Origin: Prevotellaceae bacterium UBA4301
GTDB taxonomy: Bacteria > Bacteroidota > Bacteroidia > Bacteroidales > Bacteroidaceae
Direction: 5' to 3'
DNA: 64,000 nt
Assembly: GCA_002395775.1 (NCBI GenBank)
Contig: DGUV01000056.1
Coordinates: 55,744-119,743, forward strand
Translations under genes and position numbers: made by a program
In this document: piece by piece, positions 26,415-36,380 of the stretch
Position numbering within the stretch: the first letter of the stretch is position 1
How the letters are laid out: each line of letters starts with the position of its first letter
The notes under the pieces: model-generated
Databases searched by the model: none
What the model saw: only the letters and a program-made list of their open reading frames with translations
What the model was told of the DNA's origin: nothing

Positions 26415-29400
26415 TTATCGTGTTAGTGAAATCTTCATGCTGAGGCCAAAGTCCTGAGTGATGGTGGGATAGGCCGAGGAGGAGAGCAGGGGCGCATTGC
26501 GCTGACGGTCGTAGTAGAGATTGAGGGTGACCATGCGGCTTACGGCGTAGGAGGCCTGGAACGAGGTCTTGATGGCACGGTTGCCGGAGGTGGCTTCGGT
26601 GAGGCCGGTCTGTATGTCGCGACGCAGCGCATCCTGGTTGCGGAAGGAGAAGTCGAACGAAAGGTTGACAGCGTGGGCAAAGTTGTTGCGGCCACGGTTG
26701 CTGGTGTTGCGCTGGTTCTGTTGCTGACGGTCGTCCTGCTGGTTCTGTTTGCCTTTTCCTCGCTTCTGGGCCTTGGCTTTCTTCTTGGCTCCAAAGAGAG
26801 AGGAGAACTTGAAGTCGTCAATCTTATAGCCCCAGCCGAAGACGATGTCCTTGGAGGAGGCTTCGTTGATTTGTGCCGAGGTCATGGAAAGTGTCATGAC
26901 GCGCGTGGTGCGATACTCAAGCTTGAGGGTCATGTTGTTGTTGAGCGTGGCGTTGAGTCCTGCCAAGGGAGTGAACGACTCGTTGATGGACACGGTGGAG
27001 ATGTCGTACATCGAAGAGGGGACGTAGCTGCCAGTGGTCGTATTCTCCACGAAACCAAGTTCGGAACCTGTCATGGCCGAGAGGAAGGAGGCATAGGTGT
27101 TGTAGGAACCGATGGTGTAGATGGACTTGTAGCCGTGGGTGATGTTGACCGACTTGAAGTGGTCGCGGAAGAAGGGTAGGGTGGAGAGTCCGCGATAGGT
27201 GAGAGTCCAGTTGGGGAGCATCTTCTTGAGGCCGGGGAACAGCTTGAGACTGGCCTTGTGAGGATTGCCACCCGTGTAGGCTGCAAGGAAGGCGGGTATC
27301 ATGACATCGGCGGAGTAGGGATCGACGGTGCCGTTTTCGGGATTGAAGGTGCCCTCTTGTCCAGTGCCTTGGGGGTAGGGGACGCCCTGATAGCGTTGCT
27401 CGACACGCTGCTGGAAGATGCCCAGATACTCGCGGAACTTGTTGAATGTCTTGGAGCGATAGCCATTGTGGGCGTTTCCTCTGCTGGCGAAGGCTGACTT
27501 CAGGGAGATGGTGGTCATGTTGAAGGAACCCGTCTCGGTGGTGGGGTTGCCTTGGTACATGAATTGTATGCTCTGGCTCTTGCTGCGGGTGCGCGACATG
27601 GAGACGTCGATCTTGAGGTCGGTGAAGGGCTCGAGCGAGGCTTTGATCTGGAGGTCCTCGGTGCCGCTGGTGGTGGCGGGCGTGGCTACGCTGTCGGCAC
27701 AGAGCAGCCAGCCGTGGCGCTTGGCCTCGTCGATATAGGAGTCGCCCACAAGTCCGAAGGCATACTTCAGTCCGGGCTGGAAGATGCCGCCGGAACGGCT
27801 CTGGCCGAGCATGCTGCCCACATTGGGCATGAAGCCCGGGAGGGTGAGGTTGTAGGTGTTGCGATAGGAGACGCTGACGTTCCTGACCATCATGGCGAAG
27901 CGGGCCATGGCCTGTGCCATGGTGTACCACTTCTCGTCCTCGAGTTTGGGTTTGGCGACAACGTTGACGCGAATCTTCATGGAGTCGAGGTTGCGGATGA
28001 CAATCTTGTTGTCGTCGAGTTTCTTGTAGTCGAGCTTATAGGTGTGGCCGGCCGAGTCGCGGGCGGTGACGATGAGTCGTTTTGATTTTTGGTTGTGAGT
28101 GACGGTGACGGTGGTGTCGGTGCGCAATTGCACTTCCTGGGCAAAGCCCTTCTGCTTCTGGTTGTTCTTCTGCTGACTCACGCCTCGGGCATTGCCCTGC
28201 TTGCCACCCTGCTGGGCCAGGATGCTATCGACGGGGACTCCCTTCTCGCGGGCTTCCTGTTCGGCCTTCTCGCGGGCTTGCTTCTTCTGGTCGTTTTCTC
28301 TCTTCTTCTGATCGGCCTTCTTCTTCGATTCGTTCTTGGCCTTTGAGGCGGTGAACCGTTTGTTGGCCTCCTTCAGGAAGGTGGAGTGGTTGTAGAGGGT
28401 CTCCATGGCCAGCTTGGCATTGGCATTGAGCGTGCGCTGGGTGTTGATGGTGTTGCCCAGTGTGGAGCCGTCCTCCAGTTCTGTGCCTCGGCGCCAGGAG
28501 TAGGTGGACTTGTAGGAAGCATCGGCTGTGAGCCAGTCGAACATGGGTATCTTGTTGATGGGCAGCTTGTAGCTGAGGTCGGCCGACTGGGCATAGTCGA
28601 GCGGGCGACCGAAGTGGCGCAGACTGTAGCGCACGGAGTCCTTCCAGGCACTGTACTGGTCGGGATAGAGGTCCTTGTTGACAGGTGTGTAGGGTTCCTC
28701 GACCTCGGCGTGCGTGCCGCTCTGGAACGAGAAGTGGAGGGCCTTGAAGATGTCCCACTTCAGGGAGAACTCACGGTTCCATAGATAGCTCTGTGAGAAG
28801 CTGACGGGGATGGCTGTGTGGTTTTCCAGATTCTCGACGTCGCGTTCCTGCAGCTCGTAGTAGGTGCGATTGAGGTCGGTGGAGAAGGTGATGCTCTGCG
28901 GGGCGAAGGCCAGGTTCTGTTCCTTGAGCAGGGTGAGCCACTTCGACTTGGACTTGATGATGTTCTTGAAGGGTTCCCATATCTTCCAGTTTGGTGTCCA
29001 GGAATAGTTGAGCCCTGCCCTCCACGAGCGGTCGTACTCATAGACCGTGGTCACGCCCTCGCGTGTGGTGGAGCGACGCGAGTAGTTGAAGGTGAAGTTT
29101 GCGGGGTCGTAGGGCATGGGATGGTTGCGGCTGGCAATGTTTACCTTCACGCCGGTGAGCGAGAGGTTGCGCTGGGTCTCGGTGACGGTGGTGAGCGAGC
29201 GCAGCGAATCCTTCTCCTCCTTGGTCTGCAGGGCATCCATGGCATCGGAGAGCAGCATGTCGGTGTCCAGGGGATTGTACTTGGGCTTTACGGTCTCCTT
29301 GGTGTAGCTGTAGTAGAGCGGGGCGTTGACCTTGGCCTTCTCGGGGAATATCTTGCCCAGTTCGAACTGTGTGGTGACGGCGTAGTTGTAGGTGTCCTCG

Positions 29401-32400
29401 TCCTTGCGGTCGGCCACGCTTTGCTCTATACCTCCGAATCCGGCTGTTTCGACATGTGCGGTGGCGCTGACGCTACCCAGGTCGGAAAGCTGTATGTTGA
29501 GGTTGCCCTGTGCAGCCCATCCACCTTCGTTGGTGAATTCTTGCAGGCGCAATTCGTTGGCCCACACCTCCACGCTCTTGACCGTGCGTCCGTTGTTGCG
29601 CACACCAATCATGATGGTCTTCACTTCGCCCAGCGTGGGGTTACCCATGATGGAGACGCGGTTGCTGGGGAAGTTCTCGTCGTAGGCTTGGAAAAGCTGA
29701 TTGAACGAAATTAGTCCCAGGCTCTTTTGCTTGTTGCGTTCCTTCTTGAGGTTGGTGAGCACGTCCATGTCGATGTTGATCATGTTCTCGGCGGGCCACA
29801 CGGCACGGCAGTCGGCGGCCGAGTACATGTCGTAGGGCTTGTCTACGCGCTCGGGAGTGACGACGAGGGGCACTTCGTACTCATAGAAGTTGCTCTTGTA
29901 GTCGCTGCCAAGTCGCAGGAACACGCTGGTCTCGCCGTCCTGCAGGTTGGTGATGTCGTTCATCAGGGCATTGGCATGGACGAAGAGTTGCAGGTGCTTG
30001 TACTGGCGCATGTCGTAGTTGCAGTTCTTATAGACGGCCTTGGCATCGCCTGGCGACAGGTTCTCGACGGTCAGGCAGAGCGACTGCTCGTTCTCCTCCA
30101 CCAACTGGCTCTGGTTGGGGTCGGTGACACGGCTGATGCCGGGAGGCAGGACATAGTTGACGGGTTGCTTGCTGCCGTTCTCCTCGATGCTGACGGTGCT
30201 CACCGTCATGGTGGCGCTGGTGGAAGGAGCCTCGCCAGTGTAGAGTCCCTGTTCGTAGCTGCGCCAGTCGCCGTGCACCAGGTCGAGGGTGGCCAGACGC
30301 ATGATTACGGGCTCCTCGAAACCGGTGAGGAACATGCGCATGAAGCGGATGCTGGTGAAGTCGGAGATGTTGCCCACCTTGCTGTCATAGCTTGTCAGGG
30401 GCACACGGAACAGATACCAGTTGACCTCTTCCTTGTTGCCGTTACGCAGGGTGGCGGTATAGACACGCTTATCGACAATGTGGTTGCGGCCCACGACGAG
30501 GTCCTCGGGGCGAACGGAGATGTGGTACTGGTAGTATTTCTCGTATTCGTTGAGCGTGTAGTCCTGATTGAGGTCCTCGACATCGGGCGTGGTCTTGTAA
30601 GCCGTCTCGTAGCTCTCGGGCGAGTTGCTGGAGTCGGGTGAGTTGCCCTCAGGCATGTTGATGCGCTTATAGCGGTCGAGGATGCTCTTGCGTGCCTGGT
30701 CGTAGTCGGTACCACGGTAGTAGTGATAGTCGTCGCCGGCAGGGTCGGCATAGAGCGAATCATAGACCTGGGCATTGACCTTGCCCTGCATCTCTTGCAG
30801 GTACTGGGCATAGGGGCCGAAGGTGCGCTCCTGCTCCGAGTTGAGACCGTTGAGACCGATGTCCTGAGTGGAGCGTGCACCGCCCTCGTTGTTGAAGGCA
30901 TAGGTGATGCTGGTGGTGGTGGGTATGCGGCCCCAGTTGGTCTCGGTGTAATAGGAGGCATCGCCGTCGATGGGCATTCCGCTTTCGAAGTATTTCTTGC
31001 CGTCCTTCAGGATGTCCTCGGAGATTTCACCCAGATTGATGTAGAAGTCGCCTCCGTGGTTGCCTGGCTGGTCGCGGTTGTAGATGAAGGGGTCGAGCAT
31101 CCAGAACTCGATGTATTCGACATTCATGGTCTCGAAGTCGGTGTTGTCCATCTTGCGCATCATGCCACCCCAGCGCTCGGAGGGATGCAACAGCTTGCCG
31201 TTGGCGTCAACGTCGGTCGAGAGGTTGTAGGCTCCGCGTTCCTGAGGATAGAAGGCCAGGTTGAGCACGTTGAGCGAGGTGGCCGAGTTGTAGCTGTTTT
31301 GGGCCTTCTGGGGATAGAGCTCGCGTTCAAAGACCTCGCGGACGTAGTGGTTGGAGAGTTGTTCGAGGTCGCTCTTGATGTGGCTGGGCGTGAGTGTGCT
31401 GGAACGACGGGTGAAAATGGGATCGACATAGTACCAGGCCAGCAGGGCACGGTTCATGCCGTAGCGTACGTCGTTGGTGAGTTTGCTCTCCGGGAACATC
31501 GACGGCGTGCTGGCCTGTGTCCAGTAGGCCGGTGTGGTGAGCGAGGTCTTGTAGGACGAATTCTCGAAGTCGTCGAGATAGGAGGCGTTGCCCTGTATGC
31601 GCTTGTTCTGTCCGGCCATGAGTTGGGCAAACTCGGCGTTGAACGTAATCTGGCTGGGCTGCGTGGCACGGATGAGGGGCAGCTTGTCGAGCATGTTGGT
31701 GAGCCACTGGCTCTCGCGCTTCCACGAGAGATGTGCACCCCATAGGGTGTTCTTCAGCGGTTCGTTGCCCATGGCCACCTTGGTGGTGAGCGGCTGTTCG
31801 TTGAGGAACATCAGTGAACCGCCGAAGGTTAAGTTCTTCGAAAGCTCATAGTCGAGGTTCACTCCCAGCATGGTCTTGCGCTGCATGCCGTAGTTCTCGT
31901 TGGTCTCCACCGATGCGTTGACCTGTGTGCCTGCGTCGATAATGCTTTGGTTGATGATGGTCACGATGCCCATGTTGTAGTCCACCGTGTAGTCGGAGTT
32001 CTCGGTCAGTGTGACGCCGCCTGCCGTCACCACCACCGAGTTCTGTGCAATGTTGGTGGCGCCCAGGTCTATCTGGCTTCCGTTGCTGCCCTTGTACTGG
32101 CCGGTGATGAGGAACTTGTCGTGCTCGGCTATCTGTTTGGCCACCGTCTTTGTGCTGTCATAGAGTTCGGGGAAGCAGTAGCGGTCGGCCACTTGGTCGT
32201 TGCCAATCCACTGGCGCAGGTGGGCTCCGAAAGGTTCGGCCACGGGGAAGTAGATGCGTCCCTTGCGGATGGTGTAGCCCTCCACGAAGTCGAACTGGCC
32301 GTTGGAGTTCGATTTGTTGTTGTTGTCCAGACGGTCGAGGTTCATGGCCTTCAGCAGGGTGGTGTTCTTGAGTCTGGCTTCGGGCAGGTAAGTTATATAC

Positions 32401-34223
32401 ACACCGCTTGAGTCGCTTTGGTACTTGATGTCGAGGCGGAACTTCTCCTTCGACACGCTCGTGGCTCCCAGGCTATAGACATTCTTCATCATCAGTCGCC
32501 AAGTGGGCAACTGAGGACTTCCGCTCGAGGGCTTCAGCAGTTTCACGAAGAGGGCTTTGGCGTTTTCCGTGACATCGGCACTGAACTCGCCCACCTGATA
32601 GGTGACGCCGCCGTAGGTGTATTCGTAGGCGATGCCCAGCACGTCGTCGGTCTGCAGGTTGCTGTTGAGCGAGATGTAGCCTAAGGCTGTGTTGACAAAA
32701 TATTCCGAGGAAGAGAGCAGGCGGGCGCTCTGCAGTTTCTCATAGTCCTCTCCGCCCACAAGTCCGTAGCCGTCGAGTACCTGGGTGGCCTGACTGATGT
32801 CGCGGGCTGCAACCAGCGAGTTCACCATGGTCTGGTATTCGGTGTTGGCCTTGTTGGAGGGCACGCTGACGCTGCCTGCCGCCCACATGCCGGACTTGCC
32901 AATGACATCGTGCTCGCCCAGGTCGGCAAGGGCTATGATGTTGCGGTTGTTGTTGGCATTCGAGGTCTTGTTGGTCACCCACACTTCCACGCGCGTGATG
33001 GTCACGCCGCTGGAGATGGTGGGCAGGGTCTTCATGTTGCGGTCATATTGCTGACGGAAGTAGTGGGAGAGGTAGAAGTGGCGGTTCTCCTCGTAGTTGG
33101 TGGCCGAGAATTCGAAGGGGTTGGTCGAGCCGCCTCCCTTTGACGATACGCTCTTCGATGCACTCTTCTTCTGACTGACCACGGTTTGCATTTTCAGTCG
33201 GCCAAACTGCACGTCGGTGCGCAGACCGAAGAGGCTCGACACGCCAGGGATGAGGGAGTTGTTGGAAGGCATTGACACGTTGCCGGCCTCCACCAGTTTG
33301 ATGATTTCGTCCTCCTTGCCGTCGTACTTCAGTTTCATGCTTTGCGAGTCGAAGTCAAACGAGGCATCGGTATTGTAGTTCAGTTTCAGGTTTATCTTGT
33401 CGCCCACGCTTCCCGTCATGCTCAGGTTTATCTTCTCGTCGAAGTCGAAACCTGTGGTCTTGCGGCGGTTGGCGGCCAGTGAGGGATTGTCCACCTTCTT
33501 GGTGTTCATGCCCAGCTTCAGCTCGGCCGAACCTTGTGTCTTGATTTGCACACCGCCAGGACCGAATATCTTCTCGGCAGGTCCGAGGTCGAAGTGCATG
33601 TCGGTGAAGTCGAATTTCGACTTGCCTTTCGACTCAAACAACTCGGCATTCCTGTCACGGAAGTATCGCGACATGCTCTGCTTCATGGTCCATTCCTGAT
33701 ACTCCTCGGGCGACATGAGCAGAGGGGTGGAGAGGTAGCTGTTGGTGAGTTGCAGCTGGGTTTGGTTGCTGGTGGTGTAGCCTAAGCCTGTGGCTGTTCC
33801 CGTGCTGGTCACGTTCGTGGCATTGCGGCTTTGGTTCTGGTTGCTGTTGCGGCCACCCGTGTTGCGGTTACCCGTGGTGTTGGTACTGCGGTTGCCTTGG
33901 CTCTGTGTGTTGGTTTTTCCTTTTTGTCCCGAACCTGTGCCTAAGGTTGTGCCCACCTGATAGGTGTTGGTCTTCTCGTCGTATGAGACTTCGGTCTGCA
34001 GGTTGTCGGGGTCGCGCAGGTCGGCCGATTTGCGCTCGGCATCCTTTTGTGTCTCAGCCGTGGTCTTCCTCACCGAGTAGCGCGGACCCTTCTTCGTGAG
34101 CGTGTCCTTGGGCGCCTCGTGCGCGTAAAGAAAAAGAGTGGAATTGCTGCCCATGCCCAGTGGGGCCATAGCATTGACGGCTATGGCCAGCATCAGCAGC
34201 AATATGATTCTTTTCGTTTTCAA
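26415..34223 (-). CDS. sprA: Type IX secretion translocon protein SprA
   Basis: Giant outer-membrane beta-barrel that forms the export channel of the type IX secretion system (first known from gliding motility). The 2602-aa product has a signal peptide (about 1-19) and the hallmark size. SprA-like stretches include YFRDRNAELFESKGKSKFDF near 200, IKTQGSAELKLGMNTKKVDNPS near 245, and FNAEFAQLMAGQN near 870. Three low-complexity inserts stand out: an Asn/Arg/Gly-rich stretch at about 98-141, a Lys/Glu/Gln coil at about 1954-2008, and a Gln/Asn/Arg stretch at about 2484-2511. It follows ruvA by 29 bp. No other type IX gene is in the window. Confidence 0.95.
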   Translation of the reverse strand: MKTKRIILLLMLAIAVNAMAPLGMGSNSTLFLYAHEAPKDTLTKKGPRYSVRKTTAETQKDAERKSADLRDPDNLQTEVSYDEKTNTYQVGTTLGTGSGQKGKTNTQSQGNRSTNTTGNRNTGGRNSNQNQSRNATNVTSTGTATGLGYTTSNQTQLQLTNSYLSTPLLMSPEEYQEWTMKQSMSRYFRDRNAELFESKGKSKFDFTDMHFDLGPAEKIFGPGGVQIKTQGSAELKLGMNTKKVDNPSLAANRRKTTGFDFDEKINLSMTGSVGDKINLKLNYNTDASFDFDSQSMKLKYDGKEDEIIKLVEAGNVSMPSNNSLIPGVSSLFGLRTDVQFGRLKMQTVVSQKKSASKSVSSKGGGSTNPFEFSATNYEENRHFYLSHYFRQQYDRNMKTLPTISSGVTITRVEVWVTNKTSNANNNRNIIALADLGEHDVIGKSGMWAAGSVSVPSNKANTEYQTMVNSLVAARDISQATQVLDGYGLVGGEDYEKLQSARLLSSSEYFVNTALGYISLNSNLQTDDVLGIAYEYTYGGVTYQVGEFSADVTENAKALFVKLLKPSSGSPQLPTWRLMMKNVYSLGATSVSKEKFRLDIKYQSDSSGVYITYLPEARLKNTTLLKAMNLDRLDNNNKSNSNGQFDFVEGYTIRKGRIYFPVAEPFGAHLRQWIGNDQVADRYCFPELYDSTKTVAKQIAEHDKFLITGQYKGSNGSQIDLGATNIAQNSVVVTAGGVTLTENSDYTVDYNMGIVTIINQSIIDAGTQVNASVETNENYGMQRKTMLGVNLDYELSKNLTFGGSLMFLNEQPLTTKVAMGNEPLKNTLWGAHLSWKRESQWLTNMLDKLPLIRATQPSQITFNAEFAQLMAGQNKRIQGNASYLDDFENSSYKTSLTTPAYWTQASTPSMFPESKLTNDVRYGMNRALLAWYYVDPIFTRRSSTLTPSHIKSDLEQLSNHYVREVFERELYPQKAQNSYNSATSLNVLNLAFYPQERGAYNLSTDVDANGKLLHPSERWGGMMRKMDNTDFETMNVEYIEFWMLDPFIYNRDQPGNHGGDFYINLGEISEDILKDGKKYFESGMPIDGDASYYTETNWGRIPTTTSITYAFNNEGGARSTQDIGLNGLNSEQERTFGPYAQYLQEMQGKVNAQVYDSLYADPAGDDYHYYRGTDYDQARKSILDRYKRINMPEGNSPDSSNSPESYETAYKTTPDVEDLNQDYTLNEYEKYYQYHISVRPEDLVVGRNHIVDKRVYTATLRNGNKEEVNWYLFRVPLTSYDSKVGNISDFTSIRFMRMFLTGFEEPVIMRLATLDLVHGDWRSYEQGLYTGEAPSTSATMTVSTVSIEENGSKQPVNYVLPPGISRVTDPNQSQLVEENEQSLCLTVENLSPGDAKAVYKNCNYDMRQYKHLQLFVHANALMNDITNLQDGETSVFLRLGSDYKSNFYEYEVPLVVTPERVDKPYDMYSAADCRAVWPAENMINIDMDVLTNLKKERNKQKSLGLISFNQLFQAYDENFPSNRVSIMGNPTLGEVKTIMIGVRNNGRTVKSVEVWANELRLQEFTNEGGWAAQGNLNIQLSDLGSVSATAHVETAGFGGIEQSVADRKDEDTYNYAVTTQFELGKIFPEKAKVNAPLYYSYTKETVKPKYNPLDTDMLLSDAMDALQTKEEKDSLRSLTTVTETQRNLSLTGVKVNIASRNHPMPYDPANFTFNYSRRSTTREGVTTVYEYDRSWRAGLNYSWTPNWKIWEPFKNIIKSKSKWLTLLKEQNLAFAPQSITFSTDLNRTYYELQERDVENLENHTAIPVSFSQSYLWNREFSLKWDIFKALHFSFQSGTHAEVEEPYTPVNKDLYPDQYSAWKDSVRYSLRHFGRPLDYAQSADLSYKLPINKIPMFDWLTADASYKSTYSWRRGTELEDGSTLGNTINTQRTLNANAKLAMETLYNHSTFLKEANKRFTASKAKNESKKKADQKKRENDQKKQAREKAEQEAREKGVPVDSILAQQGGKQGNARGVSQQKNNQKQKGFAQEVQLRTDTTVTVTHNQKSKRLIVTARDSAGHTYKLDYKKLDDNKIVIRNLDSMKIRVNVVAKPKLEDEKWYTMAQAMARFAMMVRNVSVSYRNTYNLTLPGFMPNVGSMLGQSRSGGIFQPGLKYAFGLVGDSYIDEAKRHGWLLCADSVATPATTSGTEDLQIKASLEPFTDLKIDVSMSRTRSKSQSIQFMYQGNPTTETGSFNMTTISLKSAFASRGNAHNGYRSKTFNKFREYLGIFQQRVEQRYQGVPYPQGTGQEGTFNPENGTVDPYSADVMIPAFLAAYTGGNPHKASLKLFPGLKKMLPNWTLTYRGLSTLPFFRDHFKSVNITHGYKSIYTIGSYNTYASFLSAMTGSELGFVENTTTGSYVPSSMYDISTVSINESFTPLAGLNATLNNNMTLKLEYRTTRVMTLSMTSAQINEASSKDIVFGWGYKIDDFKFSSLFGAKKKAKAQKRGKGKQNQQDDRQQQNQRNTSNRGRNNFAHAVNLSFDFSFRNQDALRRDIQTGLTEATSGNRAIKTSFQASYAVSRMVTLNLYYDRQRNAPLLSSSAYPTITQDFGLSMKISLTR

Positions 34224-34252
34224 CAGTTATGACTTGGCTATGATTTCCAGCT

Positions 34253-34846
34253 TCAGAGCATCTTCAGTGCTTGTTTGATGATTTGCTCCACGGGCAACTC
34301 TGGGTTGTCGGACATCAGTTTGTTCACTACCTTGGCCGACGGGGCTGGGCTGAAGCCCAGCATGGTGAGTGCAGCGATGGCTTCCTGCTGGACCTCCTGA
34401 TTGACGACGGTTGCAACGGAGGTGGTGTCGCTGGGCGCAATGTCGAGTCCCATGATCTTGTCCCTGAGGTCAACAATGACGCGCTGGGCGGCCTTGGGAC
34501 CTATGCCCTTCACGCTCTTCAGCGCACGATCGTTGCCCTGGCTGATGATATCGACAAGTTCGGCCGGACTGAAGGCCGAGAGTATCATGCGGGCCATGGC
34601 GGCCCCAATACCGCTTACGCTGGTCAGTTGCAGGAAAAGTTCGCGTTCTCCCTTCGTGGCAAAGCCCCAGAGCGTGTAGGCATCCTCGCGAATGACTTCA
34701 ACGGCAAACAGTTTTACTTCCCGTTTGCCCTGTATGGCTGAGAAAGTGCCAAGGCTGATGTTCAGGCCATATCCCACGCCCCCACAGTCGATTACGGCCA
34801 GGGCGGGCGTCAGTTCTTCAAGGTTGCCACGGATGTATTCTATCAT
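34253..34846 (-). CDS. ruvA: Holliday junction branch migration protein RuvA
   Basis: DNA-binding tetramer subunit that loads the RuvB motor on Holliday junctions. The 197-aa length is normal. The N-terminal OB domain starts MIEYIRGNLEEL. Two helix-hairpin-helix motifs follow (VSGIGAAMARMIL near 76; VKGIGPKAAQRVIVDLRDK near 111). The C-terminal RuvB-contact domain is also present (EAIAALTMLGFS near 160). First gene of the ruvA-sprA pair. Confidence 0.97.
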   Translation of the reverse strand: MIEYIRGNLEELTPALAVIDCGGVGYGLNISLGTFSAIQGKREVKLFAVEVIREDAYTLWGFATKGERELFLQLTSVSGIGAAMARMILSAFSPAELVDIISQGNDRALKSVKGIGPKAAQRVIVDLRDKIMGLDIAPSDTTSVATVVNQEVQQEAIAALTMLGFSPAPSAKVVNKLMSDNPELPVEQIIKQALKML

Positions 34847-34969
34847 CTTTTTACGTATTCAATTCGTTTAACACCTTTATTTATAACGCATGCGTGCGAG
34901 GTTTATTGTGCGAGGGCAAAAATTTCAAAACAATTCAGCCTGAGCGATTCCCGATTCGCAATTATTTTG

Positions 34970-34977
34970 TACCTTTG
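34970..34977 (+). promoter_or_regulatory. -7 box of the cysQ promoter
   Basis: TACCTTTG, with TTC exactly 19 bases upstream (34948-34950); it ends 21 bases before the cysQ ATG. Confidence 0.55.
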
Positions 34978-34998
34978 CAAGCGTAAATATAGACAGAT

Positions 34999-35820
34999 AT
35001 GGAACAAAATCCCTTGAAGGCTGCGCTGAGCGTGGCCATACGTGCGGCACTGGCTGCCGGTAGCGACATCATGGCCATCTATAACGACCCCAACCAGGAT
35101 TTTGGTATTGAGCGTAAGGCCGACAATTCGCCTCTGACACTTGCCGACAAGGCTGCACACCGCCGCATAGCCCAAATGCTGAAAGACACGGGACTGCCCA
35201 TCCTGAGCGAGGAGGGGGCACACGATAGCTACGAAGAACGCAGCAAGTGGGATGCCTTCTGGCTGGTGGACCCGTTGGACGGAACCAAGGAATTTATTAA
35301 GCGCAATGGTGAGTTTACGGTCAACATAGCCCTCGTCATGGACACCCATCCCCATGTGGGCGTTATTTATGTGCCTGCCCGGCGCGAATTGTACTTTGGC
35401 GAACCACTGTTGGGGGCCTACAAGGTAACTGACATTGACGAGTGGGACGAACTGGAACGTCTGCCTGACCTGTTGCAGCGTGCCCAGCGCCTGCCCATAG
35501 CCCAACCCGAGGGGCGTCCTTATACCATCGTGGCCAGTCGTAGTCACCTGTCGCCCGAAACAGAACTCTTCATTGAGGAAGCCAGGAAGGAGCACCCCGA
35601 CGTGGTGACCATTTCCAGTGGCAGCAGTCTGAAGATTTGTCTGGTGGCCGAAGGGCGTGCCGATGTCTATCCGCGCTTTGCCCCCACCATGGAGTGGGAC
35701 ACTGCTGCCGGTCATGCCATTGCCGCCTGTGCCGGAAAGTGGGTCTATCAGGCAGGGACTGAGATACCCTTGAAGTACAACAAGCAAGACCTTCACAACC
35801 CCTGGTTCCTGGTTAAGTAA
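34999..35820 (+). CDS. cysQ: 3'(2'),5'-bisphosphate nucleotidase CysQ
   Basis: Removes the 3' phosphate from phosphoadenosine phosphate (PAP), a by-product of sulfate assimilation and sulfotransfer, giving AMP. The 273-aa protein belongs to the Mg-dependent, Li-sensitive inositol monophosphatase fold. Metal ligands are visible in EEGA near 73 (first Glu), DPLDGTKEF near 92, and WDTAAGHAIAA near 233. The stop codon shares one base with the next ATG (TAATG at 35818-35822), so the downstream phosphodiesterase is coupled to it. Confidence 0.93.
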   Translation: MEQNPLKAALSVAIRAALAAGSDIMAIYNDPNQDFGIERKADNSPLTLADKAAHRRIAQMLKDTGLPILSEEGAHDSYEERSKWDAFWLVDPLDGTKEFIKRNGEFTVNIALVMDTHPHVGVIYVPARRELYFGEPLLGAYKVTDIDEWDELERLPDLLQRAQRLPIAQPEGRPYTIVASRSHLSPETELFIEEARKEHPDVVTISSGSSLKICLVAEGRADVYPRFAPTMEWDTAAGHAIAACAGKWVYQAGTEIPLKYNKQDLHNPWFLVK

Positions 35821-36311
35821 TGAAGCGCATTGGGCTGCTGAGCGATACACACAGTTGGTGGGACGACCGCTACCTGACCTATTTTGCCGAGTGTGACGAG
35901 ATATGGCATGCAGGCGACATCGGGTCGATGGAGGTGGCTCAGCGGTTGGCTGATTTCCGTCCCCTGCGAGCTGTTTGTGGTAATTGCGACGGAGGCGACT
36001 TGCGCTTACTTTATCCCGAGGTGTTGCGCTGGCGATGTGAGGAGGCCGATGTGCTGATGACTCACATCGGAGGCTATCCCGGGCATTACGACCCTCGCAT
36101 CAGACAGCAGATCATGGCCCGTCCTCCACAGCTCTTCATTTCGGGCCACAGCCATATCCTGAAGGTACAGTTCGATTCGTCGCTCCAACTGCTTCACATC
36201 AATCCCGGTGCTGCCGGTCAGCAGGGGTGGCACAAGGTGAGAACCCTTGTCCGTGTGACCATTGACAAGGACCAATTCCGTGACCTTGAAGTTATTGAGA
36301 TTCCACGTTAA
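35820..36311 (+). CDS. YfcE/MJ0936-type metallophosphoesterase
   Basis: Predicted two-metal phosphodiesterase of 163 aa. The metal-binding blocks appear in order: LLSDTHSWWD (D-x-H), WHAGDIGS, AVCGNCDGG (GNxD), MTHIGGYPG, and SGHSHI. The usual substrate is not settled for this family. The overlap of one base with cysQ suggests a shared role in nucleotide turnover, which is an inference from position. Confidence 0.88.
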   Translation: MKRIGLLSDTHSWWDDRYLTYFAECDEIWHAGDIGSMEVAQRLADFRPLRAVCGNCDGGDLRLLYPEVLRWRCEEADVLMTHIGGYPGHYDPRIRQQIMARPPQLFISGHSHILKVQFDSSLQLLHINPGAAGQQGWHKVRTLVRVTIDKDQFRDLEVIEIPR

Positions 36312-36334
36312 TAGGAATGTTTTAATTGGCTATT

Positions 36335-36378
36335 GATTAGAGTTTTAACATCTGTTTGTTAAAGGTTAACCTCTAATC
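36335..36378. terminator. Possible shared terminator between convergent genes
   Basis: GATTAGAG (36335-36342) pairs with CTCTAATC (36371-36378), and TTTAAC/GTTAAC extends the stem with a bulge. It lies between the convergent phosphodiesterase and MATE genes. There is no strong T tract. Confidence 0.35.
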
Positions 36379-36380
36379 CT

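Noticed and set aside
30723..31745. 340-codon plus-strand ORF and other long frames opposite sprA
   Set aside because: They lie fully inside sprA on the other strand and read as low-information shadow sequence.
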